64,000 nucleotides of DNA. Source: Sulfurimonas sp. GTDB lineage: Bacteria; Campylobacterota; Campylobacteria; Campylobacterales; Sulfurimonadaceae. Shown here piece by piece: positions 18,252 to 27,642 of the stretch. Every line of letters begins with the position of its first letter. The stretch's first letter is position 1. The stretch spans positions 1 to 64,000 of the forward strand of contig JAKFWK010000002.1 of the NCBI GenBank assembly GCA_021732045.1, read 5' to 3'. The notes under the pieces are model-generated. The model searched no databases, had not been told where the DNA came from, and was given only the letters and a program-made list of their open reading frames with translations. The translations under genes and the position numbers were made by a program.

Positions 18252-18811
18252 CTATCGATTTAATTGTTTAATTATTTTAGCTGGATTCCCAGCATATACA
18301 GCATTTTCTGGAATAGATTTAGTAACTACGCTGCCTGCGCCTACAACGCTATTTTGACCTATGGTTACTCCTGGTAAAATTATGGTATTTGCTCCAATCC
18401 AACAACCATATTTTAGAGTGACACTTTTTGGAGCGCTGTGACCTTGTTTTAGAATAGAAATAGATGTATCGTCAAATTTATGATTAGACACATATATATG
18501 AACGCCAGAACCAAGCATTACATCGTCTTCGATGATTATGCTACCATCTACCCCCCCCCATCTCTAGGGTCCGCAAAAAGCATTGTTGTTGGGCGAATTA
18601 CTACATTTTTGCCTAGATGAATTTTAGAGCAAGTGATAGCATAGGCTCCAGCACGAAAATCCGCACCTTCTGAATAAGTTCCAAATTTATTTTTACAAAT
18701 TCTTTTTTTACTTAAAGAAAAATATAGATGCCAGTGAGTAAATGGGCAGTCAGGACCAAGTCTATCTGCACTTTTGTCGTATTTGTATTTTTGGATAATT
18801 TCTTTAACCAT
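18252..18811 (-). CDS. phase-variable hexapeptide acetyltransferase (frame off at nine G)
   Basis: Two abutting reading frames together encode one left-handed beta-helix acetyltransferase of about 187 residues. The N-terminal part (18548-18811) reads through [16 protein letters not shown] and [14 protein letters not shown], then [10 protein letters not shown] and a stop directly after a run of nine G. With ten (or seven) G the frame continues as [20 protein letters not shown] into the C-terminal part, with [24 protein letters not shown] and a family-typical [13 protein letters not shown] end. The ATG at 18811 overlaps legF by 8 bp. In this sequence the gene is off. Position between legF and ptmA suggests O- or N-acetylation of the nonulosonic acid or its glycan. 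Confidence 0.85.
18551..18559 (-). repeat. homopolymeric G9 tract (phase-variation switch)
   Basis: Nine consecutive C on the plus strand (G on the coding strand) inside the acetyltransferase gene. Poly-G tracts of 8-11 are the common slipped-strand phase switches of Campylobacterota, where they concentrate in surface-glycan genes. Gain of one G, or loss of two, restores the full frame. Confidence 0.85.
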
Positions 18812-19508
18812 TTTTTTTATTTTTCATCAAAAATTCTACAAACTCAAAATCAAGCTCTGTGTCAATGTCGATTGACCGTTCTTCAGGCATTACATATAAT
18901 CCAGTCTTTGGTAGAAAAATGGAGTTTTCACTTAAGATTGTATGACGATTCCAGATATAAATAGAAGCGTTCATATCATAGCTCTTGGGAGCATCTTGTC
19001 TTCTAACAACAGAGCCATCTAATTTTTTAGATAAAGATACTTGTCCATTGCTATCTACTTCAACAAGATTAAAATATGGACTTCTGCGACTTGGCATTGC
19101 GGTAATAAGATTATCGTTTTTGTCTCTTAAAAATTGTGCAAATGATGCAGTGATGTCTTCTACACTTCTTAGAGGTGCTGTTGCATCTAAGTCTATTAAG
19201 TAGTCATATTTTTTACGGTAGTGCTCTTCGCTTCTAACAAAAGCATCTCGAATCACATCAAGTTTTCCTGCAGTATCGCTTGCCATTTCCGGACTTCTTT
19301 TAAAAAAAACTTCTGCTCCGTATTTGGTTGCGATAGAAGCAATGTCGTCAGAGTCAGTGCTGATAACTATGTGCTCAAACAGCCCTGATTGTTTTGCTTG
19401 CTCGATAGTGTAGGCAATAAGAGGTTTGCCGTTTAGGAGTTTAATGTTTTTATTTTTAACGCCCTTTGAGCCACCTCGTGCGCAGATTGTACATAAAATA
19501 TTGCTCAT
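18804..19508 (-). CDS. legF: CMP-legionaminic acid synthetase (PtmB/NeuA-like)
   Basis: A 234-residue cytidylyltransferase with TICARGGSKGVKNKNIKLL (the NeuA signature), TDSDDIASIA, and LDATAPLRSVEDI. It activates the nonulosonic acid with CTP. The start is placed at 19508, where ATG overlaps the ptmF stop by 4 bp; a longer in-frame start at 19571 would add 21 residues of unrelated sequence inside ptmF. In C. jejuni the same gene follows ptmF. Confidence 0.85.
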   Translation of the reverse strand: MSNILCTICARGGSKGVKNKNIKLLNGKPLIAYTIEQAKQSGLFEHIVISTDSDDIASIATKYGAEVFFKRSPEMASDTAGKLDVIRDAFVRSEEHYRKKYDYLIDLDATAPLRSVEDITASFAQFLRDKNDNLITAMPSRRSPYFNLVEVDSNGQVSLSKKLDGSVVRRQDAPKSYDMNASIYIWNRHTILSENSIFLPKTGLYVMPEERSIDIDTELDFEFVEFLMKNKKNG

Positions 19509-20413
19509 TTGCTTTGCCTCTGAATAGTTGAGATTGTTTTCATAACGCTTTGCCCTTCTTTGTAGGTGCATGCGCTGTGTTGATTTGATAGTATTGATGC
19601 GTGCATTTTTTCAAACATTGTGTTTCTTTCTAGATTTTTTGTTTTATGTTTTTGCTCTAATCCGTTTCTGTCTTTTTGAATCAGCAAATTTTTTATAAAA
19701 TCTAACTCGTAAGTATTTTCGATAGTATTTACAATTATTCTTCTGTGTGTAATTTTACTGATATAATCAATAGACATGGTAACAATGACACCTTTTTGCG
19801 TTTTTGATATAAGAGTAACTAAATCATCAGAATCTATTTCTAAATCGGAAACTTTTAGTTGATAGCTTTGAATATCTATCATGTCTCCAAATAGCCATTG
19901 AGCGTAATCAATCTCATGGCTTAAATCCAAAAGTACACCACCACCTTGAGCTTTGCTTGCACTGTACGATGTTTTATAGTCAACTTCTTTACGCCATGTC
20001 GGCAGATATTGTCCACAAACAATGGTAGAGCTAAGGATTTTTTCATTTTTAAGATAATGTTTTAATTTTTGCATCAATGGATGGAATCTTAGCACATAGC
20101 CAACCAGAACCCTATTTTTTAAGATTGTCAGCTCTTTATCTGTCTCAAAAAGTGGTTTCTCACAAAAAATCAATTTATTAGAAATATGATTTTCCAAATA
20201 TTTTAGTTGTTCAAAGTGTTTATATGTTTCACTGGCGATAACAATGTAGTCATATTGCTTTAAATTGTCAACTTCTTGGAGGTTCTTGAAAGTTACTTTG
20301 TCCGGAAGTGCCTGTTTGGTTACGATATGAATCTCTTCGATTGTGCTGAAAGAGGATAAAACTTCTTCATGTCTTCTGCCAATTGAACCATATCCAATCA
20401 ATAAAACCCTCAA
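19505..20413 (-). CDS. ptmF: Gfo/Idh/MocA oxidoreductase (PtmF-like)
   Basis: 302 residues with a Rossmann motif at the extreme N-terminus (LLIGYGSIGRRH), the EKPLF motif near residue 91, and a C-terminal sheet domain. In the C. jejuni legionaminic acid pathway PtmF is the dehydrogenase-like partner of PtmA in making glucosamine for the GDP-sugar route. The start is TTG, placed directly after the ptmE stop and preceded by AGGTG. It overlaps legF by 4 bp. Confidence 0.82.
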   Translation of the reverse strand: MRVLLIGYGSIGRRHEEVLSSFSTIEEIHIVTKQALPDKVTFKNLQEVDNLKQYDYIVIASETYKHFEQLKYLENHISNKLIFCEKPLFETDKELTILKNRVLVGYVLRFHPLMQKLKHYLKNEKILSSTIVCGQYLPTWRKEVDYKTSYSASKAQGGGVLLDLSHEIDYAQWLFGDMIDIQSYQLKVSDLEIDSDDLVTLISKTQKGVIVTMSIDYISKITHRRIIVNTIENTYELDFIKNLLIQKDRNGLEQKHKTKNLERNTMFEKMHASILSNQHSACTYKEGQSVMKTISTIQRQSK

Positions 20414-21460
20414 TTAAAACACCTCATGATATTCACTATTGGCTTGTTCATAATCATTTATTCGTCCGATGTCTAGCCAGTACTCATGTATAGGGAACGA
20501 GAGTGCTTTGCCATTTTTACTGATTATTTTTTCGAAAAGAGATGGCATATCAAAAAACTCTCCATTGGGGATAAGTGATAGTACCTCAGGAGAGAGCATA
20601 TAAATCCCTGCACTTACAAAAAACTTATGGATAGGTTTTTCGACTATTGAAGAAATTTTACCATTTTCAATATTAACAACGCCGTAAGGAACTTGAAAGT
20701 CATACTCTCTGACTCCCATAGTGCCAAGTGCTTCTTGGGAATTGTGAAAATCGTTAAGATGCTCAAAATTTACATTGGTCAACAGGTCGCCGTTCATTAC
20801 AAAAAAAGGCTCACTTAGGTGGTTGCGCATTAGACTAAGCGCACCAGCTGTACCCATCCGTTCTTTTTCGTGAATATACTCAATTGAGACACCAAACGCA
20901 CTGCCATCTCCAAAATACTCCTCAATCACATGAGAGAGATAATTTACGCTGATAATAATGTTGGTGTATCCATACTTCGCAAAATTCTCAATAATGGTTT
21001 GAAGGATTGGTTTGTTGCCGACATGAAGCATTGGTTTTGGAGTAGTTTTTGTTAATTCGCCTAAACGAGTTCCCAGACCACCTGCCATGAGAACAACTCT
21101 ATTTGTTTTATCTTTTGGTTTTATAAGTTCATCAATTTCCACTATTCCAAGTACACAATTTTGCTCATCAATAATCGGTATCTGGTGGAGTTTTTTAGCA
21201 AGTGCTACTTTTAGAATATCTTCTTTTGTGTCGCTTATTTTAGCGACTGTTGGCGTTTTAAAATAGATATCTTCAATTTTACTATCGATAGAAAGACCAC
21301 TTAGCAAACCCCTGCGGATATTTCCATCAGTAAGCGTTCCTAAAAGCAGGTCTTCATTATCCACGACGATAGCAATTTGCATTGCACCGCTATCTATGAC
21401 AGCAAGTGCTTCTCTTATGGTTGCAGTTGGTTTTAGTTTTATGTTTTGTATGTTTTTCAC
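20414..21460 (-). CDS. ptmE: CBS-domain glucosamine-1-phosphate guanylyltransferase (PtmE-like)
   Basis: 348 residues: a pair of CBS domains (about 10-115), then a nucleotidyltransferase domain opening with VVLMAGGLGTRLGELTKTTP and having VMNGDLLTN and EYWLDIGRINDY. The C. jejuni homologue PtmE makes GDP-glucosamine, which sets the legionaminic acid route apart from the UDP-sugar routes to sialic and pseudaminic acid. The start is GTG. It is in its usual place between legG and ptmF. Confidence 0.85.
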   Translation of the reverse strand: MKNIQNIKLKPTATIREALAVIDSGAMQIAIVVDNEDLLLGTLTDGNIRRGLLSGLSIDSKIEDIYFKTPTVAKISDTKEDILKVALAKKLHQIPIIDEQNCVLGIVEIDELIKPKDKTNRVVLMAGGLGTRLGELTKTTPKPMLHVGNKPILQTIIENFAKYGYTNIIISVNYLSHVIEEYFGDGSAFGVSIEYIHEKERMGTAGALSLMRNHLSEPFFVMNGDLLTNVNFEHLNDFHNSQEALGTMGVREYDFQVPYGVVNIENGKISSIVEKPIHKFFVSAGIYMLSPEVLSLIPNGEFFDMPSLFEKIISKNGKALSFPIHEYWLDIGRINDYEQANSEYHEVF

Positions 21461-21461
21461 T

Positions 21462-22622
21462 TTAAACCTTTAAATTATAAAATGATTTTTTTAAAATATT
21501 ATTCAAATCTACTTTTTTTATCTCTTTAATAATTCTTTCACTTGCACATCCATCTCCATAAGGATTTTTAACTGTTTTAAGTATTTCTTTAAACTCTGGT
21601 GAGTAAAGCTTTTCGAATGCTTGAACAATAGAAGATTTTATAGGCTCGCAATCTATCACACTGTCTGCTTTTATGCGTCCTTTTTGACGGTCTCCAATAT
21701 TTATAGTTCCTATCTTAAAGCTAGGTGCTTCTGCTAAACCGCTTGAACTATTTCCTACCATTGCATCGACATACTGTAGAGCACTTAAGTATCTAAGTTG
21801 TCCTAGTGATGTAAATCCTACAGCTTTATCACTGTTTTTACTTACATACTCATCAATCATGCCATTAATGATTCTTCCATCCGTATCGCTATTTGCTTTT
21901 GTGAAAATAATATTTGTATCATTAAGTTCATCTATAGCGTTTAATAACTCTTGAAATTGAGTCATTGCAGTAGAGTTTTCAAGAGTTACAGGGTGAAAAG
22001 TAACTAGTATATTTCTCTTGTTTAGTTTAAACTCTATAGATGTTTCAAACTCTTCTTTTGAAAGTAGTTCAAGTCTTTTTATGTTTTCTATTCCCATACC
22101 ACCAACATTCAAAACTCTTTCAGGTTGTTCACCAAGTTGAATTACTCTGTTCTTATATTCTTCAGTTGCGGTAAAATGAAGATGACTCATTTTTGTGATG
22201 CTATGTCGGATAGACTCATCAAAAGCACCTTCAGTTGTTTCTCCACCATGCAAATGAGCGATAGGTATACGAGCTATCATAGCAGCGCTAACGCACGAGA
22301 ATATCTCATATCTATCACCAAGTACAACCAACATATCGGGCTTTAGCTCTTCGTAGGCTTCTGCAAAACTTATCTGAGCCAATCCCATAGATTTTGAAAT
22401 ACCTACAGAAGTATCAGAAGATAAAAGCATTTCTATCTTTTTATCTATTTTAAAATCTTTTTCTATTTCTTTATATGTTAGTCCAAATTCAGGGCTTAGG
22501 TGCATACCGGTAACTATGAGTTGAAGTTCTAACGCATTATCAGCTTCTATCTCTTTCATGAGCCAATAAAGCAGTCCATATTCAGCTCTGGTGCCAGTTA
22601 CTACACAAATTCTGCGTTTCAT
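21462..22622 (-). CDS. legG: hydrolysing 2-epimerase of legionaminic acid pathway (NeuC-like)
   Basis: 386 residues of the UDP-GlcNAc 2-epimerase/NeuC family: VVTGTRAEYGLLYWLMKEI at the start, LGDRYEIFSCVSAAM, HLHGGETTEGAFDESIRH, and the C-terminal VGNSSSGLAEAPSF with NIGDRQKGR. LegG hydrolyses the nucleotide-diacetamido-sugar and inverts C2 to give the free 6-deoxymannose derivative. It overlaps legI by 4 bp. Confidence 0.88.
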   Translation of the reverse strand: MKRRICVVTGTRAEYGLLYWLMKEIEADNALELQLIVTGMHLSPEFGLTYKEIEKDFKIDKKIEMLLSSDTSVGISKSMGLAQISFAEAYEELKPDMLVVLGDRYEIFSCVSAAMIARIPIAHLHGGETTEGAFDESIRHSITKMSHLHFTATEEYKNRVIQLGEQPERVLNVGGMGIENIKRLELLSKEEFETSIEFKLNKRNILVTFHPVTLENSTAMTQFQELLNAIDELNDTNIIFTKANSDTDGRIINGMIDEYVSKNSDKAVGFTSLGQLRYLSALQYVDAMVGNSSSGLAEAPSFKIGTINIGDRQKGRIKADSVIDCEPIKSSIVQAFEKLYSPEFKEILKTVKNPYGDGCASERIIKEIKKVDLNNILKKSFYNLKV

Positions 22623-23617
22623 ACTAACTCATCTTCTTTATAATCTTTAGTTGCCGTGGTTCCAATAATTTCATCCCATCTCATAGGATTTATACCATTC
22701 CCTGGTCTTTTTATAGTTATATTGTCATCTGTAAAAATCTCATCTTTTTTAATGTCACATCTTGCAACTATTGATTTTCTAGCTACTTTCATATTTGGCA
22801 ACTCACTCTTTGATGGTTTTTTAACACTACTTCCAAGAGCCAACTCTATATTTCGTATAGCTTTTACCATATTTTTTAGTTCATTTGGTTCAAGACTTGC
22901 CTTATGGTCAGGCCCCTCCATTGTCTTGTCTAGTGTGAAATGTTTTTCAATGCAACTAGCCCCCATAGCAACTGCTGCAATATCTACTTCTATGCCTAAT
23001 GTGTGGTCGCTATATCCATAGGCAATATTAAAAGTATTTCCGATAGTTACCATTGCTCTTAAATTCACATCTTCCATGGGGGTTGGATACATGGTATTTG
23101 CATGTAAAACCGTGATATTTTCTTTTTTAGTTCCAGCTTGAATAAGTACATCTAAGGCATCTTCTATTTCACCAATATCTGCCATTCCTGTTGAAAGTAT
23201 CACTTGTTTTTTTAGTCTTCCGATGTGTCTAAGATATGGAAGATTTGTGATTTCTCCACTTGGTATTTTAAATATTTCAAGCTCTAAATCATTAAGGAGG
23301 TTGATACTATCATGATCAAAAGGGGTGGATAAAAACATGATATTCTTAGTTTTACAATAAGCGATAAGCTCTTTATGTGTATCCAAATCAAGTTCAAGTT
23401 TTTTTATCATTTCAAATTGTGATTCAGTTTTATCAGTTGTTTGCTTTTGATAATCAGCCTTTTGTGCATTCCTAGATACGAGTTTTTCAGCTTTAAATGT
23501 TTGGAATTTAACTGCATCAGCTCCACTATCACTAGCTACATCTATAAGTTTTTTTGCTAACTCAATTGAACCATTGTGATTTACCCCAGCTTCTGCTATT
23601 ATAAATACTTTACTCAT
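22619..23617 (-). CDS. legI: legionaminic acid synthase (NeuB family)
   Basis: 332 residues: a TIM-barrel synthase domain opening with FIIAEAGVNHNGSIELAKKL and having VKFQTFKAEKLV, STGMADIGEIEDAL, GYSDHTLG and EKHFTLDKTMEGPDHKASL, then a C-terminal SAF (antifreeze-like) domain ending in RPGNGINPMRWDEIIG. It condenses the C2-epimerised sugar with phosphoenolpyruvate. Sialic or pseudaminic acid synthases share this fold; the neighbours ptmE, ptmF and ptmA point to legionaminic acid. Confidence 0.88.
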   Translation of the reverse strand: MSKVFIIAEAGVNHNGSIELAKKLIDVASDSGADAVKFQTFKAEKLVSRNAQKADYQKQTTDKTESQFEMIKKLELDLDTHKELIAYCKTKNIMFLSTPFDHDSINLLNDLELEIFKIPSGEITNLPYLRHIGRLKKQVILSTGMADIGEIEDALDVLIQAGTKKENITVLHANTMYPTPMEDVNLRAMVTIGNTFNIAYGYSDHTLGIEVDIAAVAMGASCIEKHFTLDKTMEGPDHKASLEPNELKNMVKAIRNIELALGSSVKKPSKSELPNMKVARKSIVARCDIKKDEIFTDDNITIKRPGNGINPMRWDEIIGTTATKDYKEDELV

Positions 23618-24189
23618 TTTACTAGGCTCCCTGCCTTTACAAATTCACATATCTTAATATACTCTTTTGAAGTTGCATTGCTGCCAACAAATGTATTTTC
23701 TTTCACTTCTACTCCACCATTTATCACGCTTGCGGTTGAAATATGACAGTTATCACCAATGCTCGCATCGTGTTCTATCAATGCTTTTGTGTTAATGATA
23801 CAATTTTTTCCAATTTTTGCATTTGCATTTATGAGAGCATGGTGCATAATGATTGTCCCCTCGGCTATCTGCGAATGTTTTGAAACATAAGCTAGTGGAG
23901 AAATAATTATAGGCAAACAAAATCCAATCCCTTTTAATTTATTGTAGATTTTTACTCTTAAATCGTTTGTTTTTATTTGTCCCACAGTAATGATTGCATT
24001 TTTACAAGTTTGAAAAATTGTTTCTAAGTCATCATCACAGCCAATTATTTCATAATCAAAAACTTTTATTCCAATATTTTCTTTTATATCGACAATACCA
24101 ATAATGTCATATTTGTTTGTTTGCTCTATCACATCTATAACACTTCTGCAATGCCCGCCACCACCGATAAGAATTATTTTTTCGTTCAT
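23614..24189 (-). CDS. legH: NeuD-type acetyltransferase (LegH-like)
   Basis: 191 residues. An N-terminal NeuD-type Rossmann segment (IILIGGGGHCRSVIDVIEQT) is followed by hexapeptide repeats (IAEGTIIMHHALINANAKIG, SIGDNCHISTASVINGGVEV). In this setting the likely job is N-acetylation of the 4-amino sugar made by LegC. The predicted order in the pathway is LegB, LegC, LegH, LegG, LegI, LegF. It overlaps legI by 4 bp. Confidence 0.8.
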   Translation of the reverse strand: MNEKIILIGGGGHCRSVIDVIEQTNKYDIIGIVDIKENIGIKVFDYEIIGCDDDLETIFQTCKNAIITVGQIKTNDLRVKIYNKLKGIGFCLPIIISPLAYVSKHSQIAEGTIIMHHALINANAKIGKNCIINTKALIEHDASIGDNCHISTASVINGGVEVKENTFVGSNATSKEYIKICEFVKAGSLVK

Positions 24190-24192
24190 TTT

Positions 24193-25338
24193 TTATACTC
24201 TCACCGAACTCGGTATATTAACAACTCTCTCTTCTAAATATTTTGCATTTTTTAAATCGGTACATTGACAATCTTTAAACATTTCAAGTTCGTTCATAAG
24301 TCGCCAAATTGGTCTTGTCATTACACCATTTTTATTAGTAAAATCTAAAAATTCATCTCTTTTAATTTTATCATTTAACAAAACAGTTTGTAGCCAATAA
24401 TTTGATTTGCTATCTTTTGGTTCTTCTATAAATTTAATCTCATTATTTGTAGAAAAAAACTTTTTATATTTCAAGGTTAATTCTCTTTTTGATTTCAAGA
24501 AATTATCAAGCTGTTCAAGTTGTGCAACTAATAAAGATGCGTTAATGTTTGGTAATCTATAGTTGTATCCTATCTCATCATGGACATATTCGTAAGAATG
24601 GGGGATTTTCGCTGTTGTTGTGATATGTTTTGCTCTTTTTGCCAAATTTTCATCATCGGTGACTATTGCTCCGCCACCACCTGAAGTGATGATTTTATTT
24701 CCATTAAAACTAAAAGCACCCACTTTCCCAAATGTGCCTGTATGTTTCTCTTTATAATAACTTCCAAGTGATTCAGCCGCATCTTCAACTAAAGCAATGT
24801 TCCAAATATCACAAATATTTTTTATCTCTTCAATTCTACATGGATGTCCAAAAGTGTGCATAGGGACGCAAGCTTTGATGATTTTCCCTGTAGTTTTATT
24901 GATGCAAGCATTTCCTTTTAATTCACAATTTGTCTCTAAGAAAGACTTCAAAGAATCAGGACTTAAGCCCATAGTATCCAAATCAACATCTACAAATATC
25001 TGCTTTGCTCCGATGTAAGAGATGGCATTGCATGTGGCTATAAAAGTAAGTGGCTGAGTTATCACTTCATCCTCTTTTTTTACATCAGCTAAAAGTAGTG
25101 AAATATGAAGTGCCGCCGTACCATTTACGGTGGCTATTGCATATTTGCTTCCAACAGTTCTTGCAAACTCTTTTTCAAAAATATCTACATATTTTCCAAC
25201 ACTTGAGACAAAAGTAGAATCTATACAATCATTTAAATATTTTTTCTCATTTCCAGTAAAACGAGGCTCATGAAGTGGGATAAATGCTTCTGTATCAAAT
25301 GTTTGTTGAATAAAAGTGGTAATATTTTTAAAACTCAT
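24193..25338 (-). CDS. legC: PLP-dependent sugar 4-aminotransferase (LegC-like)
   Basis: 381 residues of the DegT/DnrJ/EryC1/StrS family. Visible are VSSVGKYVDIFEKEFA, the YAIATVNGTAALHISLLLA block, VEDAAESLGSYYKEKHTGTF split over residues 190-210, and FSFNGNKIITSGGGGAI with the PLP-binding Lys. It transfers an amino group to C4 of the 4-keto-6-deoxy sugar produced by LegB. It overlaps legB by one base. Confidence 0.85.
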   Translation of the reverse strand: MSFKNITTFIQQTFDTEAFIPLHEPRFTGNEKKYLNDCIDSTFVSSVGKYVDIFEKEFARTVGSKYAIATVNGTAALHISLLLADVKKEDEVITQPLTFIATCNAISYIGAKQIFVDVDLDTMGLSPDSLKSFLETNCELKGNACINKTTGKIIKACVPMHTFGHPCRIEEIKNICDIWNIALVEDAAESLGSYYKEKHTGTFGKVGAFSFNGNKIITSGGGGAIVTDDENLAKRAKHITTTAKIPHSYEYVHDEIGYNYRLPNINASLLVAQLEQLDNFLKSKRELTLKYKKFFSTNNEIKFIEEPKDSKSNYWLQTVLLNDKIKRDEFLDFTNKNGVMTRPIWRLMNELEMFKDCQCTDLKNAKYLEERVVNIPSSVRV

Positions 25339-26528
25339 TACATTTTCCCATCAAGATATTTGCCGGTTTCTTTGTGTCGAAAATTTGGAATCATCTCATG
25401 AAACAGTTCTACGATCTGATCTTTTGTCCAAGATTTTGCATTTTTCATACTATCTATTTTTTGTATGAAATAATTTAGTTTATCCTCATTAAAAATGGCT
25501 TCGTTTTTAATGACGCCGAGATTTAGAAACCTGCTCATGTCAAGGAGTTCTTTGTCGGTAAAGAACTCTTCAAAATCTTTTTCGCCAGTTGTGTCGCTTG
25601 CAGTAAATAGACATGGCCATTTTCCTTGCTCTGGCATGGTTTTTGCCAGTTCTCTTGCCTCATCTTCACTCTCGCAAAGATATGGCTCATAACCTAGATT
25701 TTTTAGGTATTTCACAGCAATATCGGCAAAGGTGATTAGATGAAGAGCCTCGCTTAGTTTTGGGAAAAAGATATCTCTATTTTCTCCAAAAATGCATGAC
25801 ATGAGACAAAGTTCACCCGACTCTTTAGGGGTGACAAAATAGCGTTTGATATCGTTGGGGGCGACAATTGGCTGGCGTTTTTGAATTCGCTGATTAAACC
25901 CATGAAGCAGACTACCGTCACTAAAAGCAACATTTGCAAATCTTGCGGTTGAAATATCTATTTGAAGAGATTTCCTCATTAAAAACATCTCCATAATTCG
26001 CTTGCTTGCACCCATCATATTTACCGGATTTGCCGCCTTGTCGGTGCTTACGCAGAAATATTTTTTAGTCCCGTTTTCTATGGACTGTTGCAGAGTTTTG
26101 TCGGTGTTGAAAATATTTACCTCGCACATTCGCATTAAAGTAAAGGGGTCTTTCTCGCTTCTTACATGTTTGAGGGCAGAGAGGTTTAAGACATAGTCAT
26201 ATTTTCCGTCCGCTTTAATAAACGCGTCATACTCCACACTTCCAACATCAAGTGCAAAGGTTTGAAAATCACCATCAATATAACCAAAAGAGCTACGAAT
26301 ATCTCTAACTAACTCAACCATGTTGTTTTCACTTATGTCCACTACATGCAGTTTTTTAGGATTTCGTTTAAATATCTCTTTTGTCACAGCCTGTCCGATA
26401 GAACCCGCACCACCGATCACTAAGAATGCTGAAGACGACACAATGTTTGAGAGCTCTTTTTCATATTTTTTTATGTCATCTTTGAATAACTCTTTTTCTC
26501 TATCTATTAATTTTAAAATATTTGGCAT
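25338..26528 (-). CDS. legB: nucleotide-sugar 4,6-dehydratase (LegB-like)
   Basis: 396 residues of the polysaccharide biosynthesis (FlaA1/CapD) SDR family. An N-terminal extension precedes FLVIGGAGSIGQAVTKEIF; further in are VDISENNMVEL, NLSALKHVRSEKDPF and STDKAANPVNMMGASKRIM. The first step of the pathway: 4,6-dehydration of the nucleotide-GlcNAc. The C-terminal part is longer than in PseB, as in C. jejuni LegB. It is the first of the co-directional leg genes. Confidence 0.83.
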   Translation of the reverse strand: MPNILKLIDREKELFKDDIKKYEKELSNIVSSSAFLVIGGAGSIGQAVTKEIFKRNPKKLHVVDISENNMVELVRDIRSSFGYIDGDFQTFALDVGSVEYDAFIKADGKYDYVLNLSALKHVRSEKDPFTLMRMCEVNIFNTDKTLQQSIENGTKKYFCVSTDKAANPVNMMGASKRIMEMFLMRKSLQIDISTARFANVAFSDGSLLHGFNQRIQKRQPIVAPNDIKRYFVTPKESGELCLMSCIFGENRDIFFPKLSEALHLITFADIAVKYLKNLGYEPYLCESEDEARELAKTMPEQGKWPCLFTASDTTGEKDFEEFFTDKELLDMSRFLNLGVIKNEAIFNEDKLNYFIQKIDSMKNAKSWTKDQIVELFHEMIPNFRHKETGKYLDGKM

Positions 26529-26538
26529 TTTTTAGCTC

Positions 26539-27621
26539 CTAATCTATTTTGTGTGCGATATGATTGCTGACTTGCAGAGCGATTGTCTGCGGAGTAAACC
26601 CACTTAGTGTAAGTGAACGATCGTTTATTCCAAGTGTGCCGTAGAGAGTTGGAGAGGTTGTTTTAAATAGAGCAATAGTGGGAACTCCTGAAGCACTAGC
26701 TAGATGCATCGGTCCAGTGTCTCCACAAACAAAAGCATCTATTTGTGAGAGCATGGCACCTAAATTTCGCAGGTTGGATTCCATAAGGGTGTAGAACTCA
26801 TTGCTTAATTTCTCAAGCACATCAGGAGAGAGAATATCTATAAAGACGGCACTTGGATTGAGTTGTTTCATCTCTTTGTACCACTCTATCCACCACTCAT
26901 TGTCAATCTTTTTCTCAAATCTGGCATCACGGAAAATAGCAATGATTTTGTTTTTCTCCCCCCAGATATATCCTTGTTCTAAGAGCCGTTTTTTAAGCAT
27001 TTCCAGCCCTTGTTCTTTCTCGTATTCGCTGAGGGCAATGTCTAATATCTGAGGGTAATCACTTGGTTTATTGCCAAACGCCTGCATCAGATAGAGGGGT
27101 TTAAGCGCTTCGTGTATGCTAACTGTAGGAAAATCAACAACATGGGTTGAAGGTGACCAGTTATTAGGAGAATTAAATCCCAATTTGTATGTGCTTCGAG
27201 CCAAAAAAGTAGCACCCTTGTCACTTGCTGAACTGCTGTTTAGGCTTACTACAAGATCGTAGTGCGGAGTGCGTAGTTGTTTGATGTAACGAAATAGATT
27301 GATTGGATTTTTGAGTAGTTTTCTTGGAAAGTCATAGACATTTTTAACGGTAGCAAAACCACTTAGCAAAGATGATGGATATTTTGCTCCAATTAGAACA
27401 TCTATGTCAGCCTCAGGAAAGCGTTGCTCTAGTGCGCGAAGCAGTGGAGTCATAAAAAGAATATTTCCTATACGATAGTTGATTCGGATAACCAATATAC
27501 GATGAATCTCCCCACTTGGAATTATTTCTCGTTTGGCTTTGGTTGGAAAAAGTAGCGATAGAAGTTTGTTAAAACTATTTTTTAAATCCCTTCTAAGGCG
27601 TGAGTGAAGCGGTAAAGCCAT
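26539..27621 (-). CDS. GT9 heptosyltransferase-family protein
   Basis: 360 residues with HRILVIRINYRIGNILFMTPLL split at residue 60, a GT9 N-terminal signature, and VCGDTGPMHLASASGVPTI with LFKTTSP in the C-terminal ADP-heptose site. A basic N-terminal extension of about 38 residues precedes the domain. It lies between legB (10 bp away) and the YejM-like gene (21 bp), so it is in the same transcription unit. Acceptor unknown. Confidence 0.8.
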   Translation of the reverse strand: MALPLHSRLRRDLKNSFNKLLSLLFPTKAKREIIPSGEIHRILVIRINYRIGNILFMTPLLRALEQRFPEADIDVLIGAKYPSSLLSGFATVKNVYDFPRKLLKNPINLFRYIKQLRTPHYDLVVSLNSSSASDKGATFLARSTYKLGFNSPNNWSPSTHVVDFPTVSIHEALKPLYLMQAFGNKPSDYPQILDIALSEYEKEQGLEMLKKRLLEQGYIWGEKNKIIAIFRDARFEKKIDNEWWIEWYKEMKQLNPSAVFIDILSPDVLEKLSNEFYTLMESNLRNLGAMLSQIDAFVCGDTGPMHLASASGVPTIALFKTTSPTLYGTLGINDRSLTLSGFTPQTIALQVSNHIAHKID

Positions 27622-27642
27622 AAAATTCCTTTGATTTTCTAC

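Noticed and set aside
18252..18518. The acetyltransferase C-terminal frame as a separate gene
   Set aside because: No ribosome site precedes its ATG, the product would begin in the middle of the beta-helix, and it joins the upstream frame exactly at the G tract.
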